From Chitinophagales bacterium (GTDB taxonomy: Bacteria > Bacteroidota > Bacteroidia > Chitinophagales > Chitinophagaceae), in the NCBI GenBank assembly GCA_013298665.1, contig JAAFIK010000013.1:31129-95128 (forward strand): a stretch of 64,000 nucleotides of DNA, written 5' to 3'. Under the pieces are notes generated by a model, which saw nothing but the letters and a program-made list of their open reading frames with translations, ran no database searches and was not told the DNA's origin. Each line of letters starts with the position of its first letter. The first letter of the stretch is position 1. Below are positions 59,573-64,000 of the stretch, piece by piece. The translations under genes were made by a program, and so were the position numbers.

Positions 59573-60781
59573 ATGCCATTACAATTAACAAACGAACAAC
59601 TAATCGCCATTGCCACAGAATATGGCACACCTGTATATATTTATAATGCCGATAAAATCACGGAGCAATACATCAAATTCCATACAGCCTTCAGGCATTG
59701 GGATACCAAGTTTTTTTATGCCTGCAAATCCCTCACCAATATCAATATCCTCAAACACGTCAGGAGCCTGGGCGCCTCGCTCGACTGTGTAAGCATCAAC
59801 GAAGTACGGTTGGGCCTGATGGCCGGCTTTGACAAGGCAGACATCCTCTACACCCCCAATTGTGTAGATTTCGCGGAGATCCTCGAAGCCACCGAACTGG
59901 GCGTTTATATCAATATCGACAACATATCCCTGCTGGAGCAGTTTGGTAATAAGTTCGGCAACAGCTACCCCATCTGCATCCGCCTCAATCCGCACATCAT
60001 GGCAGGCGGGAATTTTAAAATCTCTACCGGGCATGTAGACAGTAAGTTTGGTATATCCATCCACCAGGTCAGGCATATCCAGCGGGTGGTCAAAACCTTT
60101 GGCATCCATGTACAGGGCATCCATATGCACACCGGCAGCGAGATTAAAGACATCGGCGTTTTTCTGGAAGGTCTTGAAGTCATGTTCAATATGGTGAGCC
60201 AGTTTCCCGACCTGAAATTTATCGATATGGGCAGTGGCTTTAAAGTGCCCTACCAGCCCGGTGATCCGGAAACGGATATCAATTCATTGGGCGACCGCGT
60301 AAGCCATGCTTTTGCCCAATACGAAAAGGAAACCGGCAAGCGGATACAGGTATGGTTTGAACCCGGCAAATATTTAGTAAGTGAGGCAGGTTATTTTGTG
60401 GTGAAAGCCAATGTGGTAAAACAGACTCCCGCCACCGTATTTGTTGGGGTCAACAGTGGTTTCAACCACCTAATCCGGCCAATGTTTTATGAAGCCTATC
60501 ACCATATCGCCAACCTCACCAATACTGAAGGGCCGGAACGCATTTATACCGTGGTGGGCAACATCTGCGAAACCGATACGTTTGCCTGGGACAGAAAGAT
60601 CAATGAAGTAAAAGAGGGTGATCTGCTCGTGTTCAACAACGCCGGCGCCTATGGATTTGAGATGAGCAGTAATTTCAACAGCCGCTTTAAACCCGCTGAA
60701 GTTATGGTGAACGATGGCGTGGCCAAACTCATCCGCTCCCGCGATACATTTGAAGATTTACTGCGTAACCAGGTGATATGA
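59573..60781 (+). CDS. lysA: Diaminopimelate decarboxylase
   Basis: A 402-residue PLP enzyme making L-lysine from meso-diaminopimelate. Fold-type III motifs: Lys52 in FFYACKSLTN for the Schiff base, HMHTGSEIKD, the glycine loop MGSGFKVPY, EPGKYLV and the second-subunit Cys in NICETDTFA followed by NNAGAYGFEMSS. The ATG at 59573 matches the family start; a TTG 21 codons upstream lies at the terminator. Length is typical. Convergent with the haloperoxidase-type gene. Confidence 0.94.
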   Translation: MPLQLTNEQLIAIATEYGTPVYIYNADKITEQYIKFHTAFRHWDTKFFYACKSLTNINILKHVRSLGASLDCVSINEVRLGLMAGFDKADILYTPNCVDFAEILEATELGVYINIDNISLLEQFGNKFGNSYPICIRLNPHIMAGGNFKISTGHVDSKFGISIHQVRHIQRVVKTFGIHVQGIHMHTGSEIKDIGVFLEGLEVMFNMVSQFPDLKFIDMGSGFKVPYQPGDPETDINSLGDRVSHAFAQYEKETGKRIQVWFEPGKYLVSEAGYFVVKANVVKQTPATVFVGVNSGFNHLIRPMFYEAYHHIANLTNTEGPERIYTVVGNICETDTFAWDRKINEVKEGDLLVFNNAGAYGFEMSSNFNSRFKPAEVMVNDGVAKLIRSRDTFEDLLRNQVI

Positions 60782-60934
60782 TATGGCTGTGAGATGATGA
60801 GATTTAAAACGTAAGGTGCGGGATAGTGGAATTGGAAAAGAAAGAGACCTGATCAGTTTTTCCCCCATAGCAGTAAATACTACACGCTTGCTGCCCGTTA
60901 CTGCTTATCCTGCTACCACGTACTACGTACGCCC

Positions 60935-62488
60935 TCACTCCGCACCATCACTACGCCCGCGCGCCACAGCATATCCTCCCACTTTTTTCCCGGCAATAAG
61001 CCCCTGTTCACAATCGCTGCGGTAGTGGATACAGCCATATATCCTTGATTCGGAGGCTTCTTTGGCCATGGCATCATACGCAGACGACCGGGCGGGGATG
61101 ATATAACCCAGAACAGTAGCCGCGGCTCCGCTGAAAGTACTGTGTCCGGAAATATAGGCGGGAAAATTGGGTAGCCCGATATCAGTTTTAATACGCGGAT
61201 CCATCTGTGAAGGACGGGGGTTGAAATAATAATTTTTAGCCTCCCAGCATACAACAGCCGCATCCATCAGCGACATATTGAGTAAGGCCATATTCCTTGC
61301 CCAGCGCACTTCACTAAAGCCCTGACCCGCAAAGTCGTTGGCCGCAATATAATTCCAGTGCCCCGGCGGGGTATAAGTACGTAAGCCATCCGCCCAGAAA
61401 TTGGCAATACGCAATTGCTCGCGGGTGAGGTTTTTTCCCGCATTGTAAACCTCCTCCAGCTCCTGCTTAAACTGTGGCGAGTTGGTGGAAGGTGGTGCCG
61501 GAGGGCGTATGCTGGTCACCATTGTCAGCGAGTCGAACAAAAAGGTGCGTACTGCACCAAAGAGCGGCAGCATGGGTGGCCGGGCAGGCGATTCGAGGCT
61601 TTTCCAGGGCGTCTCCCCACGGCTGATGGCATTCTGCTCCAATTGCGCCCAGATGGTGGGATTACCCACTGCAGCACCGGCACGATCGGTACGCGCACGT
61701 GCAATAAATTTTGCAGCCACCAGCTTACCCAATGCCTCACCGGCATCAAGATCGCTGCGCACATTCGCCCCGCTGGTGATGCGTGCACGCCGGTGTTCTT
61801 CCGCACGCGCGTTGATATAGTCCTGATCGCCGGGGAAAAGCAGTTTCAGCATTTCCACCGATACCCCCCATACCGCTGCGTCCTCGCTCGGATATGAGGG
61901 CAAGGTTGATTGGGGCAATAAAGTCTGTATGGTATTGTCCACCTGAAAGGGAGCCTTACGGTTGTATTGCTGCTTGTAATAGTATGTTGCCACCAGCGCA
62001 TCATACTGGGCAGCACTCATGTAGGCATAAGCACGGGCCGCATAAGGGGGATTGGAAAAAGGGAATGTGGGATAAGCCAGCGGATTGGCGGCACTGGGTA
62101 CAGGATAAGTACCATCAGGGTTCTGGTAAGGCGGAATATTATGTTTGGCCACCAGCTCACGCATAATCTCATTCCACCGCAATACTGCACCGGCACCCCA
62201 ATAATTCACTATTGCACGCTCCTCCTTTGAAATAGCAGATTGGTAACTCTTGATCTCATTTACCTGTAGTGTATAATCGGGTGCCGCAGCAGCTATGGGC
62301 GCGGCACAGGGAAACTCCCCGGCAGTAGTCAGCAGGATCGGCTTCCAGGCTCCCGCATTGGCATCAGGCCGTATAGGGTTGATCAGGGGATAGTCCATAT
62401 TGGCCTCCCTGATGTCTTTTGAACAGGCAGTGAATGCGGCCGAAACAAGCATTAACAGACCGGTATAAATAAATTTCTTCATGATCAT
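60935..62488 (-). CDS. PAP2 / vanadium-dependent haloperoxidase-family lipoprotein
   Basis: A 517-residue exported lipoprotein: lipobox AAFTACSK (Cys22). The C-terminal third carries the three PAP2 motifs: KNYYFNPRP (Lys and Arg of motif 1), YISGHSTFSGA (motif 2 with Ser-Gly-His) and SRIYGCIHYRSD (motif 3, Arg, His and Asp). In vanadium haloperoxidases these residues bind vanadate; in acid phosphatases they bind phosphate, and the two cannot be separated by these motifs. The N-terminal 350 residues are mostly helical. The ATG at 62488 overlaps the TGA of the upstream beta-barrel gene by four bases (ATGA), so translation is coupled; an ATG at 62482 is an alternative. Confidence 0.87.
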   Translation of the reverse strand: MIMKKFIYTGLLMLVSAAFTACSKDIREANMDYPLINPIRPDANAGAWKPILLTTAGEFPCAAPIAAAAPDYTLQVNEIKSYQSAISKEERAIVNYWGAGAVLRWNEIMRELVAKHNIPPYQNPDGTYPVPSAANPLAYPTFPFSNPPYAARAYAYMSAAQYDALVATYYYKQQYNRKAPFQVDNTIQTLLPQSTLPSYPSEDAAVWGVSVEMLKLLFPGDQDYINARAEEHRRARITSGANVRSDLDAGEALGKLVAAKFIARARTDRAGAAVGNPTIWAQLEQNAISRGETPWKSLESPARPPMLPLFGAVRTFLFDSLTMVTSIRPPAPPSTNSPQFKQELEEVYNAGKNLTREQLRIANFWADGLRTYTPPGHWNYIAANDFAGQGFSEVRWARNMALLNMSLMDAAVVCWEAKNYYFNPRPSQMDPRIKTDIGLPNFPAYISGHSTFSGAAATVLGYIIPARSSAYDAMAKEASESRIYGCIHYRSDCEQGLIAGKKVGGYAVARGRSDGAE

Positions 62489-63450
62489 TTTTGTGCGGGC
62501 TTTTGCTTCTTTTCCGTTTTTTGTTTGGGGCTGAGGTCGAATATATAAAACACCCCGGTATTGAACCCGGCAGCCTGACCAATATTACGACCGGCAATGG
62601 TGGTACTCCCATTGGCAATAAAAGAAAGACCATTGACAAAATCAGTTTCGTATTTGAGGTTAAACCCGATACGTGTGGCATCCATATTATTGCTCACAAA
62701 AGGCATCCCGTTTTTAGGAATATCAAAGCCCCCAAGCGTAGCCCAACGGTCGGCCGTGAGTTCAGCAATCCAGGTTTCGCTGCGGTAACCCAACCTGAGG
62801 TTGACATAAGACACATCAGGCATCCTGACTTCATTACTGTAATGCATTTGGGTGGTATAATAAGTATTGCGGTCAAGTGTTACATTCGACCGCCGGATAT
62901 AACTGCCCGATGCGGTAAGCGTCCAGTGCCCCACCTGGTAATCAGCCATCAGCCGGGCAGTAGCCTGGCGGCAGCGGAGGCCTATGGACAAGGGTAAAAA
63001 ATCGGGATTGTAACGGCTCGTGGGCAGACTGTACCCACCAATCAAAAAGGTGGTAAGTGTCCCTTTCCGGACCTGCTTTTCCCAGGCAGCCCATTTGAGC
63101 GTAAGCGACATATCCTGTAACCCCTGCTGGCCTGCATTAACACCGGCACTGGCCTTAGTTTTGATATGGGGCAGGGCCACAATGGCATTGAGTTTATCCG
63201 TAATACCATAGTTCCCCATGAGCATAATATTACCCGTTGTCACCCGGCCAAAATTTGCATTGTCGCGTTTGAAATCTCCCTCCCAATAATTTTTGAAACT
63301 GCTCACGCCTGTAGTAAGTCCCGTGCAGAAGAAATGCTTTTGCATCATCAGTCCATCGATATCCGTTTGCGCGGAAACACCGGAACAGCACAACCCCGAT
63401 ACAAAAGCCGCAAACAGCCGTTTCTGATGCAGTAAAGCTCTAATTATCAT
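62485..63450 (-). CDS. Predicted outer membrane beta-barrel protein
   Basis: A 321-residue protein with a signal peptide (cleavage near SGVSAQ, residue 28) and alternating amphipathic strands to the end (for example LNAIVALPHIKTKASAGV, VGHWTLTASGSYIRRS, TRIGFNLKYETDF, GLSFIANGSTTIAGR). It has no plug or TonB features, and the length suits a 12-16-strand barrel like those annotated as transporters or phenol-degradation MetA-like proteins. It ends with a lysine-rich tail. Coupled by ATGA to the haloperoxidase-type lipoprotein, suggesting a joint role at the outer membrane. Confidence 0.75.
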   Translation of the reverse strand: MIIRALLHQKRLFAAFVSGLCCSGVSAQTDIDGLMMQKHFFCTGLTTGVSSFKNYWEGDFKRDNANFGRVTTGNIMLMGNYGITDKLNAIVALPHIKTKASAGVNAGQQGLQDMSLTLKWAAWEKQVRKGTLTTFLIGGYSLPTSRYNPDFLPLSIGLRCRQATARLMADYQVGHWTLTASGSYIRRSNVTLDRNTYYTTQMHYSNEVRMPDVSYVNLRLGYRSETWIAELTADRWATLGGFDIPKNGMPFVSNNMDATRIGFNLKYETDFVNGLSFIANGSTTIAGRNIGQAAGFNTGVFYIFDLSPKQKTEKKQKPAQK

Positions 63451-63457
63451 GATGTTA

Positions 63458-63465
63458 CAAAAATA
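63458..63465 (-). promoter_or_regulatory. TAnnTTTG -7 box of beta-barrel/haloperoxidase operon
   Basis: The minus strand reads TATTTTTG, exact -7 consensus, 7 bp before the ATG at 63450; the leader would be near zero length. Confidence 0.4.
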
Positions 63466-63519
63466 TGCCTTTTATACCAACGTCCCATTACCATGCAAAC
63501 GTTTGTGGAGAGCTACCTG

Positions 63520-63848
63520 ACATAGCAGCGGGATAAGAAGAAGCAAGTAGCAGGATAAGAAGACGTAAGTATCAGGAGGGGATACTAAGTAGTCGGTCGG
63601 GGTTCTGTCTTGATACTTGATCCTGAGTACCTGGCACTCAGTACTAAGTACTGGAAAAGACGGGGTTAGACGGGTAACACTTGGCTTTACCTGAAGGTAG
63701 CAGGAGAAGAAGTATCAAGTATCAGGAGGGGGAAACTAAGTACTAAGTACTCAGTACTTGGTACTGGAAAAGACGGGCTTAGACGGGTAACACTTGGCTT
63801 TACCTGAAGGTAGCAGGAGAAGAAGTATCAAGTATCAGGAGGAGGTGT
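63520..63848 (+). repeat. Mosaic intergenic repeat, locus G, with 113-bp tandem duplication
   Basis: The largest copy of the mosaic element. The block starting GTACTGGAAAAGACGGG occurs at 63648-63729 and again 113 bp later at 63761-63842, with 81 of 82 bases identical. Four heptads (AGTACT at 63739, 63746, 63753 and GGTACT at 63760) separate the copies. An AGCAGGATAAGAAGACGTAAG block lies upstream at 63550. No gene is supported in this part. Confidence 0.9.
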
Positions 63849-64000
63849 CAAAAGTTTAGGTCCTCCTATGGGTAGGTATAGGTCGACCTATCAAAAGTTT
63901 AGGTCCTCCTATGGGTAGGTATAGGACGACCTATCAAAAGTTTAGGTCCTCCTATAGGAAGGTATAGGACGACCTATCAAAAGTTTAGGTCCTCCTATGG
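63849..64000. repeat. 43-bp tandem hairpin repeat array, continuing past the window
   Basis: Units start with CAAAAGTTTAGGTCC at 63849, 63892, 63935 and 63978, exactly 43 bp apart, and the array runs off the right edge. Within a unit, AGGTCCTCCTAT and ATAGGACGACCT are complementary with one mismatch and enclose an 8-base loop (GGGTAGGT, or a variant in copy three). The first unit has GGTCGACC instead, a perfect 14-bp palindrome ATAGGTCGACCTAT. There are no unique spacers between units. Confidence 0.92.

Noticed and set aside
63849..64000. Right-edge array as a CRISPR array
   Set aside because: The 43-bp units follow each other directly, with no variable spacers and no cas genes in the window.
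1..64000. tRNA, rRNA or integrase/attachment sites
   Set aside because: No cloverleaf, rRNA signature, transposase or integrase was recognised by reading both strands, though small RNAs cannot be excluded by eye.

Overview
The window looks like a chromosomal segment from a Bacteroidota bacterium, most likely family Chitinophagaceae. The evidence is a SusC/SusD pair, two further TonB-type or beta-barrel outer membrane proteins, three secreted proteins ending in type IX secretion (T9SS) sorting domains, DUF1573 proteins, and repeated matches to the Bacteroidota sigma box TAnnTTTG ahead of genes. No rRNA, tRNA, CRISPR array, phage or transposase gene was seen. I count 43 intact protein genes (one cut by the left edge), one truncated gene and one 30-codon candidate leader ORF. 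The genus cannot be fixed from the sequence alone.

Layout. 1-7 kb: RidA tail, an unknown protein and an orphan SusC/SusD pair. 7-20.5 kb: photolyase operon, a LuxR-type regulator, an esterase, malate dehydrogenase, prenyl synthase with RNase R, then an MFS transporter, glycosylasparaginase and CutC. 20.5-30 kb: accessory-looking, with a lipoprotein, a 42-bp minisatellite, 4-hydroxyphenylpyruvate dioxygenase, a secreted PHP-type phosphoesterase, and a two-gene LodA/LodB-type quinoprotein oxidase module. 30-41 kb: amino acid enzymes, a TonB receptor, a 2-oxoacid dehydrogenase E2, CinA, a truncated Uma2 gene and a PBP4-type peptidase. 41-48 kb: two large T9SS cargo genes. 48-63.5 kb: an orphan response regulator, PhzF, a fused E1 dehydrogenase, DUF1573 pair, ATP synthase gamma, ScpB, M16 peptidase, DAP decarboxylase, and a PAP2/vanadium haloperoxidase-type lipoprotein coupled to a beta-barrel protein.

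How parts fit. The LodA/LodB pair is the most distinctive enzyme system. The oxidase should carry a cysteine tryptophylquinone made by its flavoprotein partner, and family members release ammonia and hydrogen peroxide from amino acids. The PHP phosphoesterase, the 1239-residue protein and the M14 carboxypeptidase all use the same kind of C-terminal T9SS tail. The E1 fusion and the E2 lie 13 kb apart but probably act in one dehydrogenase complex.

The least explained material is intergenic. A mosaic repeat family built from AGTACT heptads, CTTGCATCTCACAT 14-mers and a GACGGG..TAACAC block occurs at seven loci. It sometimes runs into stop codons, and it occurs as near full-length inverted copies at about 54.1 kb and 63.6 kb. 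The right edge carries a 113-bp tandem duplication of part of this element, then a 43-bp tandem array in which every unit can fold into a hairpin.
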